Notes: generated by a model not told the origin, from the sequence alone. A DNA stretch of 64,000 bases from Streptomyces scopuliridis RB72 (GCF_000718095.1 NZ_JOEI01000009.1:310001-374000); one strand, 5' to 3'; shown: positions 48,137 to 57,403, counted from the first letter of the stretch. Numbers and translations are program-made.

Positions 48137-48876
48137 GCGCCGGCCCCACGGGACCGGCAGGTCCCGCCGACCCAGCCGGTCCCAGAGGCCCCGGTGATAC
48201 GGCGATCCGTGTCCTCGTGGTCGAGGACGATCCGGTCGCGGCGGACGCCCATCAGCTGTACGTCGGCCGGGTGCCCGGCTTCGCCGTCGCGGGCGTCGCC
48301 CACTCCCGGGTGGAGGCCGGCCGGCTGCTGGAGCGTACGGACATCGATCTGATCCTCCTCGACCTGTACCTCCCGGACGGGCACGGCCTCCAGCTCCTGC
48401 GCAGCCTGCGGGCCGGCGGGCACCACGCGGATGTCATCGCGGTCACCTCGGCGCGCGATCTCGCGGTGGTACGGGAAGGCGTGTCGCTCGGGGTCGTCCA
48501 GTACGTACTGAAACCCTTCACCTTCGCGACGCTTCGCGACCGGCTCGTCCGGTACGCCGAGTTCCGGGCGGCGGCCGGTGAGGCGAGCGGCCAGGAGGAG
48601 GTGGACCGGGCGCTCGGCGCGCTGCGGGCGCCGCAGCCCTCCTCGCTGCCGAAGGGACTCAGCGCCCCGACGCTGGAGGCGGTGACCCGTACGCTGCGCG
48701 CGTCGGCCACGGGTCTGACCGCCACCGAGGCCGGGGCCAAGGTGGGGATCTCCCGGATCACCGCGCGCCGCTATCTGGAACATCTGGTCACCAACGGGCG
48801 GGCGCAGCGCAGTCCCCAGTACGGCCAGGTCGGACGCCCCGAGTTGCAGTACCGCTGGCTCCCCTCGGCCCGCTGA
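48133..48876 (+). CDS. Response regulator, CitB/DcuR family
   Basis: This 247-residue partner of the upstream kinase starts at a GTG (48133) that overlaps the kinase stop. The N-terminal about 22 residues are collagen-like Gly-x-x triplets (G-P-T-G-P-A-G-P-A-D-P-A-G-P-R-G-P-G), which is unusual for a receiver protein. The receiver domain follows: V-L-V-V-E-D-D-P-V-A-A-D, phospho-acceptor Asp in I-L-L-D-L-Y-L-P-D-G-H-G (about 78), T/S in A-V-T-S-A-R and Lys in Y-V-L-K-P-F. The C-terminal HTH of the CitB/DcuR type is G-L-T-A-T-E-A-G-A-K-V-G-I-S-R-I-T-A-R-R-Y-L-E-H-L. The expected target is dctA. Confidence 0.92.
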   Translation: MSAGPTGPAGPADPAGPRGPGDTAIRVLVVEDDPVAADAHQLYVGRVPGFAVAGVAHSRVEAGRLLERTDIDLILLDLYLPDGHGLQLLRSLRAGGHHADVIAVTSARDLAVVREGVSLGVVQYVLKPFTFATLRDRLVRYAEFRAAAGEASGQEEVDRALGALRAPQPSSLPKGLSAPTLEAVTRTLRASATGLTATEAGAKVGISRITARRYLEHLVTNGRAQRSPQYGQVGRPELQYRWLPSAR

Positions 48877-48961
48877 CCGGCCCGCGATCCGGGCGAGCCG
48901 TACCGACGGCCACCCCTGCGGCCGTACGCCGGGGCGCCAACTAATGGACCCTGCACGGGGA

Positions 48962-48991
48962 TTGACCTTGGTAATGGCCCAGTCCTACGGT
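48962..48991 (+). promoter_or_regulatory. Promoter of the sugar ABC transporter operon
   Basis: TTGACC (48962-48967), an 18-base spacer and TACGGT (48986-48991) lie 40 bp before the binding-protein start. No strong dyad of the LacI type is obvious next to it. Confidence 0.55.
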
Positions 48992-49030
48992 CGCCGGGCA
49001 GCCCACTGTGGCTCAGAGGAGGTCGTGCCC

Positions 49031-50383
49031 GTGCGCCCCACCGCCCCGCTGGTCCTCGTCGCCGTGCTCGCCGCCGGTTCGCTCACGGCGTGCGGCGGCG
49101 GCTCAGGCAGCGATCCCGACACCGTCAAGGTCGCCTACAACCGCTCCACGGACAACAAGATCCGCTTCAAGGACAACTATCTGGAGTCCGTGAAGCAGCA
49201 GTTCGAGAAGGCGCATCCGGGCAAGAAGGTCGAACTCATCCCGATCCAGGCCCCGGACAACGACTACGCCACCAAGGCGCAGCAGATGATGCGCTCCCCG
49301 AAGACCGCCCCGGACCTGGTCTACGAGGACACCTTCCGGATCAACTCCGACATCAAGGCCGGCTATCTGCGCCCGCTGGACGACTACCTGTCGAAGTGGG
49401 CCGACTGGGACCAGTTCGTGGACACGGCGAAGTCGGCGGCCAAGGCGGAGGACGGCAAGACGTACGGGGTCCCCGACGGCACCGACACCCGCGGCCTCTG
49501 GTTCAACAAGGAGATCTTCGCGAAGGCGGGCCTGCCCGCCGACTGGCAGCCCAAGAACTGGGCGGAGATCCTGGACGCGGCCCGTACCGTCAAGCGCGAG
49601 GTCCCCGGGGTCATCCCGCTGAACGTCTACACCGGCAAGGGCCCCGGCGAAGCCGCCGTGATGCAGGGCTTCGAGATGCTGCTGTACGGCACGGGCGCCG
49701 ATCCGCTCTACGACGCGTCCGCCAAGAAATGGGTGGCCGGCGGCAAGGGTTTCCAGGACGCGCTGGGCTTCGTACGGACGGTGTACGGCGAGAAGCTCGG
49801 CCCCGATGTCTCCGACGCCCTCGACCCCAACGTCGGTACGCGCGTCGCCACGGAGTGGTTCCCGGACGGGAAGCTGGCGATCTCCCTCGACGGATCCTGG
49901 ATGGGCCAGAACTGGATCAACAAGGGCCCCAAGGAGTGGCCGGACTGGTCGAAGGATCTCGCGCAGACACCGATGCCGACGCAGCACGGGCAGGCACCGG
50001 GCAAGGTGTCGATGTCGGGCGGCTGGACGTGGGCGATCCCGTCGAAGGCCAAGAATCCCGATCTCGCCTGGGAGTTCATCAAGACCCAGCAGACCAAGGA
50101 GAACGCGGTCGAGTGGGACATCGTCGGCGCGCAGATCGCCGTACGCAAAGACGTGGCGGCCGATCCGCGCTACCTCAAGTCCATGCCGGGCATCGAGTTC
50201 TTCACCGGGCTGGTCGAGTTCACGCACTACCGCCCGGCGCTGCCCGTCTATCCGCAGGTCTCCACGGCGATCGGCGAGGCGATGGAGACGGTGACGACAG
50301 GTGACGGCTCGCCCGAACAGGCCGCGAAGGAGTACGACGACCAGCTGAAGACCCTCACCGACGGCGCGGTGGTCAGCAGGTGA
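49031..50383 (+). CDS. Extracellular solute-binding lipoprotein of a CUT1 sugar ABC transporter
   Basis: This 450-residue lipoprotein starts at the GTG at 49031, set by AGGAGG eight bases upstream. It has a short signal with lipobox S-L-T-A-C, whose Cys is anchored to the membrane near residue 24. The mature protein has the family-1 solute-binding fold: Q-Q-F-E-K-A-H-P-G-K-K-V-E-L-I-P-I, A-P-D-L-V-Y-E-D-T-F, Y-G-V-P-D-G-T-D-T-R-G-L-W-F-N-K-E-I-F and G-G-W-T-W-A-I-P. The substrate is likely an oligosaccharide or polyol; the exact sugar is unclear. It is the first gene of a three-gene operon with two permeases. There is no ATPase gene, so the shared MsiK-type ATPase elsewhere in the genome is presumed to power it. 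Confidence 0.92.
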   Translation: MRPTAPLVLVAVLAAGSLTACGGGSGSDPDTVKVAYNRSTDNKIRFKDNYLESVKQQFEKAHPGKKVELIPIQAPDNDYATKAQQMMRSPKTAPDLVYEDTFRINSDIKAGYLRPLDDYLSKWADWDQFVDTAKSAAKAEDGKTYGVPDGTDTRGLWFNKEIFAKAGLPADWQPKNWAEILDAARTVKREVPGVIPLNVYTGKGPGEAAVMQGFEMLLYGTGADPLYDASAKKWVAGGKGFQDALGFVRTVYGEKLGPDVSDALDPNVGTRVATEWFPDGKLAISLDGSWMGQNWINKGPKEWPDWSKDLAQTPMPTQHGQAPGKVSMSGGWTWAIPSKAKNPDLAWEFIKTQQTKENAVEWDIVGAQIAVRKDVAADPRYLKSMPGIEFFTGLVEFTHYRPALPVYPQVSTAIGEAMETVTTGDGSPEQAAKEYDDQLKTLTDGAVVSR

Positions 50384-51261
50384 GCACCGCGCACGCGGGC
50401 CGTCAGCAGGGCCGGCTGTGGCGCTGGGTCCCGCTGGCTCCCGCCACGCTGCTGCTGGTGCTCTTCCTGGCCGGCCCTATCGCCTACTGCGTCTGGATCG
50501 CCTTCACCAACACCCAGCTGACCGGCTCGTCCTCCTCGGACTTCGTGGGCCTGGCGAACTTCCGCCGGGCCTTCGCCGACGAGAACTTCCGTAACGCCGT
50601 CTGGCTGACGCTGGTCTTCACCTTCGTCTCCTCCATCGTCGGCCAGAACACCCTGGGACTCGCGCTCGCCGGCCTGATGCGGGCCGCGTCCCGGCCGGTC
50701 CGCACGCTCACCGGCGCCCTCGTCATCGCCGCGTGGGTACTGCCGGAGATCGTCGCGGCGTTCCTGCTCTACGCCTTCTTCCGCCGCGAGGGCACGCTCA
50801 ACGCGATCCTGGACTGGCTCCAACTCCCCTCCCAGAACTGGCTGTACACCCTGCCGATCCTGGCGGTGTCCTTCGCCAATGTCTGGCGCGGCACGGCGTT
50901 CTCCATGCTGATCTACTCCGCCGCGCTCTCCGAGATCCCCAAGGACATCACGGAGGCGGCGCAGGTCGACGGCGCGAGCGGGGCGCGCAGGCTCTGGCAC
51001 ATCACCCTGCCGATGATCCGCCGCTCCATCGGCACGAACCTGATGCTCAACACGCTCTCCACCCTCTCCGTCTTCGGCCTGATCTGGGCGATGACGCGCG
51101 GCGGCCCCGGCAACCGCAGCCAGACCCTCCCGGTCTTCATGTACGACCAGGCGTTCCAGAAGAGCCTGATCGGCTACGGAACGGCGGTCGCGCTGCTCCT
51201 TCTGCTGGTCGGCTCGCTCTTCTCCCTCGTCTATCTGCGCCTGATGAGGGTGGAGGTCTGA
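50380..51261 (+). CDS. Sugar ABC transporter permease (MalF/UgpA-like)
   Basis: This 293-residue protein has six predicted membrane helices. The start overlaps the binding-protein stop (GTGA). The cytoplasmic coupling motif E-A-A-Q-V-D-G-A-S-G-A-R-R-L-W-H-I-T-L-P lies at about residues 188-207 and is the contact for the ATPase. P-A-T-L-L-L-V-L-F-L-A-G-P-I-A-Y opens TM1 as in other CUT1 permeases. It pairs with the next gene. Confidence 0.94.
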   Translation: MSTAHAGRQQGRLWRWVPLAPATLLLVLFLAGPIAYCVWIAFTNTQLTGSSSSDFVGLANFRRAFADENFRNAVWLTLVFTFVSSIVGQNTLGLALAGLMRAASRPVRTLTGALVIAAWVLPEIVAAFLLYAFFRREGTLNAILDWLQLPSQNWLYTLPILAVSFANVWRGTAFSMLIYSAALSEIPKDITEAAQVDGASGARRLWHITLPMIRRSIGTNLMLNTLSTLSVFGLIWAMTRGGPGNRSQTLPVFMYDQAFQKSLIGYGTAVALLLLLVGSLFSLVYLRLMRVEV

Positions 51262-51262
51262 C

Positions 51263-52090
51263 GTGCTGAACCGACGCGCCCGCGCCCGCCTCTCGGCGGA
51301 CGCCGCGCTCCTCCTGACCGCGGCCGCGTTCGCCCTGCCGCTGCTCTGGCTGGCCCTCGCCTCGGTCGACGCCGACGCGGATCTCCGCGTACGGGCGCCC
51401 TCGTCGCTCACCGGCGACAACTTCACCGCGGTCCTGACCGACGAGATCACCTTCACGCCGATGCTCAACAGCCTGCTGCTGTGCGGCAGCGCGACGATCC
51501 TGACCGTGGTCTGCGCGGCGCTCGCGGCGTACCCGCTCTCCCGCTACCGCTCGCGCTTCAACCGGCCGTACTTACTGACGATCCTGTTCACGACCTGCCT
51601 CCCGATCACGGCGATCATGGTTCCGGTGTACGGACTGTTCGTCCAGGTCGACCTCATCGACACCACGTACGGCACGTCCCTCTTCCTCGCCACGTCCCAA
51701 CTGCCTTTCTCCATCTGGCTGATGAAGAACTTCATGGACGGGGTACCGACGGTCCTCGAAGAGGCGGCCTGGACGGACGGGGCGTCGAACTTCCAGACGC
51801 TGACGCGGGTGGTGCTGCCGTTGATGGGGCCGGGGGTGACCGTGGTGACGATCTACACCTTCATCCAACTGTGGGGGAACTTCTTCGTCCCGTTCATGCT
51901 GCTGCTGACCCCGGACCAACTGCCCGCGTCCGTCTCGATCTTCACGTTCTTCGGGAACTACGGGTCGGTGATCTACGGTCAGCTGGCGGCGTTCTCGATC
52001 TTGTACTCGGCGCCGGTACTGATCCTGTACGTGCTGATCTCGCGGCGGCTGGGGGGAGGGTTTGCGCTGGGTGGCGCGGTGAAGGGGTGA
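51263..52090 (+). CDS. Sugar ABC transporter permease (MalG-like)
   Basis: This 275-residue, six-helix permease starts at a GTG one base after the previous stop. The EAA loop is E-E-A-A-W-T-D-G-A-S-N-F-Q-T-L-T-R-V-V-L-P-L (about residues 168-188). Typical CUT1 G-type segments include F-T-T-C-L-P-I-T-A-I-M-V-P and L-P-F-S-I-W-L-M-K-N-F. It is the last gene of the operon; a 30-bp tandem repeat array starts directly after its stop codon. Confidence 0.94.
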   Translation: MLNRRARARLSADAALLLTAAAFALPLLWLALASVDADADLRVRAPSSLTGDNFTAVLTDEITFTPMLNSLLLCGSATILTVVCAALAAYPLSRYRSRFNRPYLLTILFTTCLPITAIMVPVYGLFVQVDLIDTTYGTSLFLATSQLPFSIWLMKNFMDGVPTVLEEAAWTDGASNFQTLTRVVLPLMGPGVTVVTIYTFIQLWGNFFVPFMLLLTPDQLPASVSIFTFFGNYGSVIYGQLAAFSILYSAPVLILYVLISRRLGGGFALGGAVKG

Positions 52091-52315
52091 CGGGTCGCCT
52101 CCCGGCGGGGGGTCGTGGTGCGGTGCGCCTCCCGGCGGGGGGTCGTGGTGCGGTGCGCCGTCCGGCGGGGGTACGGGGTGCGGTGCGCCGTCCGGCGGGG
52201 GGTCGTGGTGCGGTGCGCCGTCCGGCGGGGGGTCGTGGTGCGGTGCGCCGTCCGGCGGGGGTACAGGTACGTGCGTCGCGGTGCCGGGTGCCGGGGCGGT
52301 GCGCCGTCCGGCGGG
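52091..52315. repeat. 30-bp tandem repeat array after the ABC operon
   Basis: Five full 30-bp units occupy 52111-52260, preceded by a partial unit and followed by a degenerate one to about 52315. Each unit ends in a small dyad (GCGCC-GTC-CGGCG). Units differ mainly in GGTCGTGG versus GTACGGGG at their start. The array begins 1 base after the permease stop. Because the period is ten codons it stays open in several frames, but no gene features are present. Confidence 0.9.
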
Positions 52316-52602
52316 GGTGCGGGTGCGTCGCTGGTGCCGGGTGCCGGGGCCTCCGGAGGTCCGTGTCCGGACTGCTTTCCTCACCGCGCTCCGCGCGAGC
52401 TGCGACGCTTTACGTCCGGACACGCACCGAGTGGGCCGGTGCGGGATGGTGCGGTCACCCCGCGCACGGACCCGTCGCTTGTGCGGGCGGTGAAGGGGGG
52501 CGCGCAGGGGTCGTGTCCGGGACACTAAAGCGTGATTTGTGGCGCGTGACCGCCCGAACCCATCGTCAGGGCTGCTGCCCGGCCCCGCCGCACAACGCAC
52601 CC
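52316..52602. other. Intergenic stretch with long-range inverted repeat
   Basis: CGTGTCCGGAC (52362-52372) and GTCCGGACACG (52414-52424) are perfect inverted arms 41 bases apart. A separate dyad GTGTCC-G-GGACAC is at 52513-52525. No gene is seen. These may serve as terminators between the convergent ABC operon and pfkA. Confidence 0.5.
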
Positions 52603-53628
52603 TCAGAACACCGACTCCGCCTCGAACATCCTGTTCTCCGGCACCGTCTTCAGCTGCGTCACCGCCTCCGCCAGCGGCACCATCTCCACCGCCGTCCCCC
52701 GCAGCGCCGTCATCCGCCCGAACTCCCCCCGGTGCGCCGCCTCCACCGCGTGCCAGCCGAACCGTGTCGCCAGCACCCTGTCGTACGCCGTCGGCGTACC
52801 CCCGCGCTGGACGTGGCCCAGGATGACCGGCCTGGCCTCCTTGCCGAGGCGGCGCTCCAGCTCCGCCGCCAGTACGTTGCCGATGCCCCGGAAGCGCTCG
52901 TGGCCGAACTGGTCGATCTCGCCCTTGCCGTACTCCATGGAGTCCTGCGCCGGATGCGCGCCCTCCGCGACGCAGATGACCGCGAACTTCTTGCCGCGCG
53001 AGAACCTCGCCTCGACCATCTTGACCAGGCTGTCGACCTCGAAGGGCCGCTCCGGCAGACAGATCCCGTGCGCGCCGCCCGCCATCCCGGACTCCAGCGC
53101 GATCCAGCCCGCGTGCCGGCCCATGACCTCGACGACCATGACCCGCTGGTGGGACTCGGCGGTGGTCTTGAGCCGGTCGATCGCCTCCGTGGCGACCGTC
53201 ACCGCGGTGTCGAAGCCGAAGGTGCGGTCCGTGGAGTAGATATCGTTATCGATGGTCTTGGGGACGCCGACGACGGGCATCCCGGCGTCGGAGAGCAGCC
53301 GCGCCGCGGTCAGCGTGCCCTCGCCGCCGATGGGGATGAGCGCGTCGATGCCGTACCGGCGGGCCAACTCGGCGCAGTTCTCCGCCGCTTCGCGGAGCCG
53401 GCCGCGCTCCAGCCTGGCCGAGCCGAGGATCGTACCGCCACGGGCCAGGATGCCGCTGACGGCGTTCAGGTCCAGTGGCCGGAAGTGGCCGTCGAGCAGC
53501 CCCTTGAAGCCGTCCTCGAAGCCGATGACCTCATCTCCGTGCCCGGTCATGGCCCGGTGCACGACCGAACGGATCACTGCGTTGAGGCCCGGACAGTCGC
53601 CGCCTGCGGTGAGAACTCCGATACGCAT
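52603..53628 (-). CDS. pfkA: 6-phosphofructokinase
   Basis: This 341-residue group III phosphofructokinase converts fructose-6-phosphate to fructose-1,6-bisphosphate. It opens with M-R-I-G-V-L-T-A-G-G-D-C-P-G-L-N-A-V-I-R (phosphate-binding loop). The donor-specificity site is G-G-E-G-T-L-T-A-A (about residue 103), where Gly after Glu favours ATP over pyrophosphate. The catalytic motif is P-K-T-I-D-N-D-I (about 124-131), then F-G-F-D-T-A, the M-G-R-H-A-G-W substrate loop and the H-V-Q-R-G-G-T-P loop. The ATG at 53628 is standard. It lies convergent to the ABC operon and divergent from pta, joining sugar uptake to acetate metabolism in one neighbourhood. Confidence 0.96.
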   Translation of the reverse strand: MRIGVLTAGGDCPGLNAVIRSVVHRAMTGHGDEVIGFEDGFKGLLDGHFRPLDLNAVSGILARGGTILGSARLERGRLREAAENCAELARRYGIDALIPIGGEGTLTAARLLSDAGMPVVGVPKTIDNDIYSTDRTFGFDTAVTVATEAIDRLKTTAESHQRVMVVEVMGRHAGWIALESGMAGGAHGICLPERPFEVDSLVKMVEARFSRGKKFAVICVAEGAHPAQDSMEYGKGEIDQFGHERFRGIGNVLAAELERRLGKEARPVILGHVQRGGTPTAYDRVLATRFGWHAVEAAHRGEFGRMTALRGTAVEMVPLAEAVTQLKTVPENRMFEAESVF

Positions 53629-54023
53629 CGTGCTGTGTCTCCTGCTCGCTAGTGCTCGCCAGTGCTGTGCTTGTCCGGGAAAGGAGAGCCCCGGGCGTGA
53701 GCGGTCCGATCCTCCCATGCGTGATCGGGGCCACGTGCCGACCGCTCGGGCGGCGATCGCGGCTCCGGCGGTTTCGCCGGGCGGTGCCCGGATACCCGGT
53801 CAGGGGGTCCGTTCGGCGGGCGGGACGGGTCCGACCTGGGGTTTTCCGGCGTCGGACGGTGTCTCGTACTCCCCGGGCGACCTAACCACCCCCGGAGGTA
53901 TTGTCAAGAGGGCATTGCCACCCTAACGGGAATTGTTGTTCACAGGAGCCGGGACCTCCTAACGGCCCGCGGGGCCGCCCCGTCGGGGTGGGACGTCCCC
54001 TGAGCAGGGACGGGAGAGCACGC
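53629..54023. promoter_or_regulatory. pfkA/pta divergent region with pta promoter candidate
   Basis: This 395-bp gene-free region holds TTGTCA (53901-53906), a 17-base spacer and TAACGG (53924-53929), which point toward pta. CCTAACGG is repeated at 53922 and near 53950. The pfkA promoter is not obvious. The rest shows no features. Confidence 0.45.
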
Positions 54024-56099
54024 GTGACACGCAGCGTGTACGTGACCGGGATCGACCGCGGGGACGGCCGCCAGGTCGTGGAGCTGGGAGTCATGGAGCT
54101 ACTGACCCGCCAGGTGGACCGGGTGGGGGTCTTCCGTCCGCTGGTCCATGACGGTCCTGACCGGCTCTTCGATCTGTTGCGGGCCCGCTACCGGCTATCA
54201 CAGGATCCGGCGACGGTGTACGGGCTCGACTATCACGAGGCGTCCGCGCTCCAGGCCGAGCGGGGCACCGACGAGTTGGTCTCGCGGCTCGTCGAGCGGT
54301 TCCACCGGGTGGCTCGGGAGTACGAGGTGGTGCTCGTGCTCGGTACGGACTTCGCGGCGACGCAGCTGCCCGACGAGCTCTCGCTCAACGCCCGGCTCGC
54401 CAACGAGTTCGGCGCGTCCGTGATACCCGTGGTGGGCGGCAAGGGGCAGACGGCCGAGTCCGTACGGGCCGAGGCGCGCAACGCCCACCGCGCGTACGAG
54501 GTGCTGGGCTGCGATGTGCTGACCATGGTCGTCAACCGCGTGGCCGCCGAGGACCGCGAGGCGATCGCCGAAGGACTGGCGGCGCAGCTCCCGGTCCCCT
54601 GCTACGTGCTGCCGGACGAGCCGGCGCTCGCGGCCCCGACGGTCGCGCAGATCACCGCGGCGCTGGGGGGCACGGTGCTGCTCGGGGACGATTCGGGTCT
54701 GGCCAGGGACGCGCTGGACTTCGTCTTCGGTGGCGCGATGCTGCCGAACTTCCTGGGCGCGCTGACCCCCGGCTGCATGGTGGTCACCCCTGGGGACCGC
54801 GCCGATCTGGTCGTGGGGGCGCTCGCCGCCCACTCCGCGGGCACGCCGCCCATAGCGGGGGTGCTGCTCACGCTCGACGAGCGGCCCGGGGACTCCATAC
54901 TGACCCTGGCCGCGCGGCTCGCGCCCGGTACGCCGGTGGTCTCGGTGCCCGGCCGCTCCTTCCCCACCGCCGCCGAACTCTTCGGCCTGGAGGGGAAGTT
55001 GAACGCCGCGACGCCCCGCAAGGCGGAGACCGCGCTGGGTCTGTTCGAGCGGCATGTGGACACCGCCGCGCTGCTGGCCCGGATGTCGGTGGCCCGCAGC
55101 GGCCGGGTGACACCGATGATGTTCGAGCACGAACTGCTGGAGCAGGCCCGCGCGCACCGCCGTCGTGTCGTACTGCCCGAGGGCACCGAGGAGCGGGTGC
55201 TGCGCGCCGCCGATGTGCTGCTGCGCCGCGATGTGTGCGAGCTGACGCTCCTCGGCGACACGGACGTCATCCGGAAGAAGGCGGCCGACCTCGGTATCGA
55301 TCTCTCCGCGACGCAGCTGATCGATCCGGCCACCTCCGAGCTGCGTCAGCGCTTCGCCGAGCGGTACGCGGAACTGCGGGCCCACAAGGGCGTGTCGGTG
55401 GAGCTTGCGTACGACGTGGTGGCGGACGTCAACTACTTCGGCACGCTGATGGTGCGGGAGGGGCTGGCCGACGGCATGGTCTCCGGCTCCGTGCACTCGA
55501 CGGCCGCGACCATCCGCCCAGCCTTCGAGATCATCAAGACCCGGACGGACGCCTCCATCGTCTCGTCGGTCTTCTTCATGTGCCTCGCCGACAAGGTGCT
55601 GGTGTACGGCGACTGCGCGGTGAACCCGGACCCGGACGCGGCGCAGCTCTCGGACATCGCCGTCCAGTCCGCCGCCACCGCCGCCCGCTTCGGGGTCGAG
55701 CCGCGGATCGCGATGCTCTCGTACTCCACGGGTACGTCGGGCTCGGGCGCGGATGTCGACAAGGTGCGCGAGGCCACGGAGCTGGTGCGCGGGGCGCGGC
55801 CGGATCTGCGGATCGAGGGGCCGATCCAGTACGACGCGGCGGTCGAGCCGTCCGTCGCGGCGACCAAGCTGCCCGAGTCGGAGGTGGCGGGCCGGGCGAC
55901 GGTGCTGATCTTCCCGGACCTGAACACCGGTAACAACACCTACAAGGCCGTGCAGCGCTCGGCCGGCGCCGTGGCCGTCGGCCCGGTGCTCCAGGGACTG
56001 CGCAAGCCGGTCAATGACCTGTCGCGCGGGGCTCTCGTGCAGGACATCGTGAATACGGTGGCGATCACGGCGATCCAGGCGCAGGGCGAGGGCGCGTGA
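54024..56099 (+). CDS. pta: Phosphate acetyltransferase (long form)
   Basis: This 691-residue long-form Pta interconverts acetyl-CoA and acetyl phosphate. The start is GTG 54024 after GGGAGAG. The N-terminal about 350 residues include a P-loop-less dethiobiotin-synthase-like domain (V-Y-V-T-G-I-D...; V-G-V-F-R-P-L; V-L-G-T-D-F) and a DRTGG domain (F-G-G-A-M-L-P-N-F-L; G-C-M-V-V-T-P-G-D-R-A-D). The C-terminal PTA_PTB catalytic domain has P-E-G-T-E-E-R-V-L-R-A-A, A-D-G-M-V-S-G-S-V-H-S-T and S-Y-S-T-G-T-S-G-S-G-A-D, ending with N-T-G-N-N-T-Y-K-A-V-Q-R. It is followed by ackA and pyk on the same strand, forming the acetate overflow route. Confidence 0.96.
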   Translation: MTRSVYVTGIDRGDGRQVVELGVMELLTRQVDRVGVFRPLVHDGPDRLFDLLRARYRLSQDPATVYGLDYHEASALQAERGTDELVSRLVERFHRVAREYEVVLVLGTDFAATQLPDELSLNARLANEFGASVIPVVGGKGQTAESVRAEARNAHRAYEVLGCDVLTMVVNRVAAEDREAIAEGLAAQLPVPCYVLPDEPALAAPTVAQITAALGGTVLLGDDSGLARDALDFVFGGAMLPNFLGALTPGCMVVTPGDRADLVVGALAAHSAGTPPIAGVLLTLDERPGDSILTLAARLAPGTPVVSVPGRSFPTAAELFGLEGKLNAATPRKAETALGLFERHVDTAALLARMSVARSGRVTPMMFEHELLEQARAHRRRVVLPEGTEERVLRAADVLLRRDVCELTLLGDTDVIRKKAADLGIDLSATQLIDPATSELRQRFAERYAELRAHKGVSVELAYDVVADVNYFGTLMVREGLADGMVSGSVHSTAATIRPAFEIIKTRTDASIVSSVFFMCLADKVLVYGDCAVNPDPDAAQLSDIAVQSAATAARFGVEPRIAMLSYSTGTSGSGADVDKVREATELVRGARPDLRIEGPIQYDAAVEPSVAATKLPESEVAGRATVLIFPDLNTGNNTYKAVQRSAGAVAVGPVLQGLRKPVNDLSRGALVQDIVNTVAITAIQAQGEGA

Positions 56100-56164
56100 G
56101 CCCCGCCGCCTCCCGCGATGACGATGACCACGACTCCATGACGACGACAGAAGGCCGACAGCCC

Positions 56165-57403
56165 GTGACCGCGCACACCCCCGCCACCCGAGTCCTTGTC
56201 CTCAACTCCGGTTCCTCGTCGGTGAAGTACCAGCTGCTGGAGATGCGGGACAGCTCCCGGCTCGCGGCCGGCCTGGTCGAGCGCATCGGTGAGGAGACCT
56301 CACGGCTGGTGCACACCCCGCTGGCCGAGGGGCTCGGCGGGAAGCGTGAGCGTACGGGGAGGATCGCCGACCACGCGGCGGCGCTGGAGGCCGTCGCGGA
56401 GGAACTGGCGCGCGACGGGCTGGGGATCGACTCCCCCGATCTGGCTGCCATCGGCCACCGGGTCGTCCACGGCGGGCTGAAGTTCAGCGAGCCGACGGTC
56501 GTCGACGACGCCGTGCTGAAGGAGATCGAGCGGCTGGTGCCGGTGGCGCCGCTGCACAATCCGGCGAACCTGACCGGTATCCGTACGGCGCGGCAACTCC
56601 GTCCCGATCTGCCGCAGGTCGCGGTCTTCGACACCGCGTTCCACACGACGATGCCGGAGCACGCCGCGCGGTACGCGATCGACACGGCGACGGCCGACGC
56701 GCACCGTATCCGCCGCTACGGCTTCCACGGCACGTCGCACGCGTATGTCTCCCGGAAGACCGCCGAGTTGCTCGGCAAGGATCCGTCCGAGGTGAATGTG
56801 ATCGTCCTGCATCTCGGCAACGGCGCGTCGGCGTCCGCCGTCGAGGGCGGGCGGTGCGTGGACACCTCGATGGGGCTGACTCCGCTGGAGGGGCTGGTGA
56901 TGGGGACGCGTTCCGGGGACATCGATCCCGCGGTCACGTTCCATCTGAAGCGTGTGGCCGGAATGTCCGTTGACGAGATCGATGAACTTCTGAACAAGAA
57001 GAGCGGTCTGGTCGGCCTCTGCGGGGACAACGATATGCGGGAGATCCGGCGCAGGGTTGACGAGGGCGACGAGCGGGCGGCGCTCGCATTCGACATCTAT
57101 ATCCACCGGTTGAAGAAGTACATCGGCGCCTATACCGCGGTGCTCGGCCGGGTGGACGCGGTGGTCTTCACGGCGGGTGTGGGTGAGAACGCGGCACCGG
57201 TGCGGGAAGCTGCCGTCGCAGGTCTGGAGAGTCTGGGCCTGGCGGTGGACGCGGAGCGCAATACCGTACGTTCCGACGAGCCGCGGATCATCTCGCCGGA
57301 GTCCGCGGGGACCGTGGTGGCCGTGGTCCCGACGGACGAGGAGCTGGAGATCGCTCGGCAGACCTTCGCACTGGTCGGCGAGGATCGAACGATCGACGCC
57401 TGA
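56165..57403 (+). CDS. ackA: Acetate kinase
   Basis: This 412-residue ASKHA-fold kinase converts acetyl phosphate and ADP to acetate and ATP. V-L-V-L-N-S-G-S-S-S-V-K-Y-Q-L-L opens the fold. H-R-V-V-H-G-G, H-N-P-A-N-L, catalytic D-T-A-F-H, R-R-Y-G-F-H-G-T-S-H, H-L-G-N-G-A-S-A-S-A and F-T-A-G-V-G-E-N are all present. The start is uncertain: GTG 56165 gives the usual length, ATG 56138 adds nine residues, and a GTG at 56096 overlaps the pta stop and would make a coupled, longer form. The gene lies 65 bp or less after pta. Confidence 0.95.
   Translation: MTAHTPATRVLVLNSGSSSVKYQLLEMRDSSRLAAGLVERIGEETSRLVHTPLAEGLGGKRERTGRIADHAAALEAVAEELARDGLGIDSPDLAAIGHRVVHGGLKFSEPTVVDDAVLKEIERLVPVAPLHNPANLTGIRTARQLRPDLPQVAVFDTAFHTTMPEHAARYAIDTATADAHRIRRYGFHGTSHAYVSRKTAELLGKDPSEVNVIVLHLGNGASASAVEGGRCVDTSMGLTPLEGLVMGTRSGDIDPAVTFHLKRVAGMSVDEIDELLNKKSGLVGLCGDNDMREIRRRVDEGDERAALAFDIYIHRLKKYIGAYTAVLGRVDAVVFTAGVGENAAPVREAAVAGLESLGLAVDAERNTVRSDEPRIISPESAGTVVAVVPTDEELEIARQTFALVGEDRTIDA

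Noticed and set aside
52091..52315. Possible CRISPR array
   Set aside because: The units are contiguous without spacers and no cas genes are present; it is a plain tandem repeat.
51481..53652. A 723-codon frame crossing the ABC permease, the repeat array and pfkA
   Set aside because: It runs out of frame through two well-supported genes; the repeated R-G-A-V-R-R-P-A-G-G segment is only the translated 30-bp DNA repeat.
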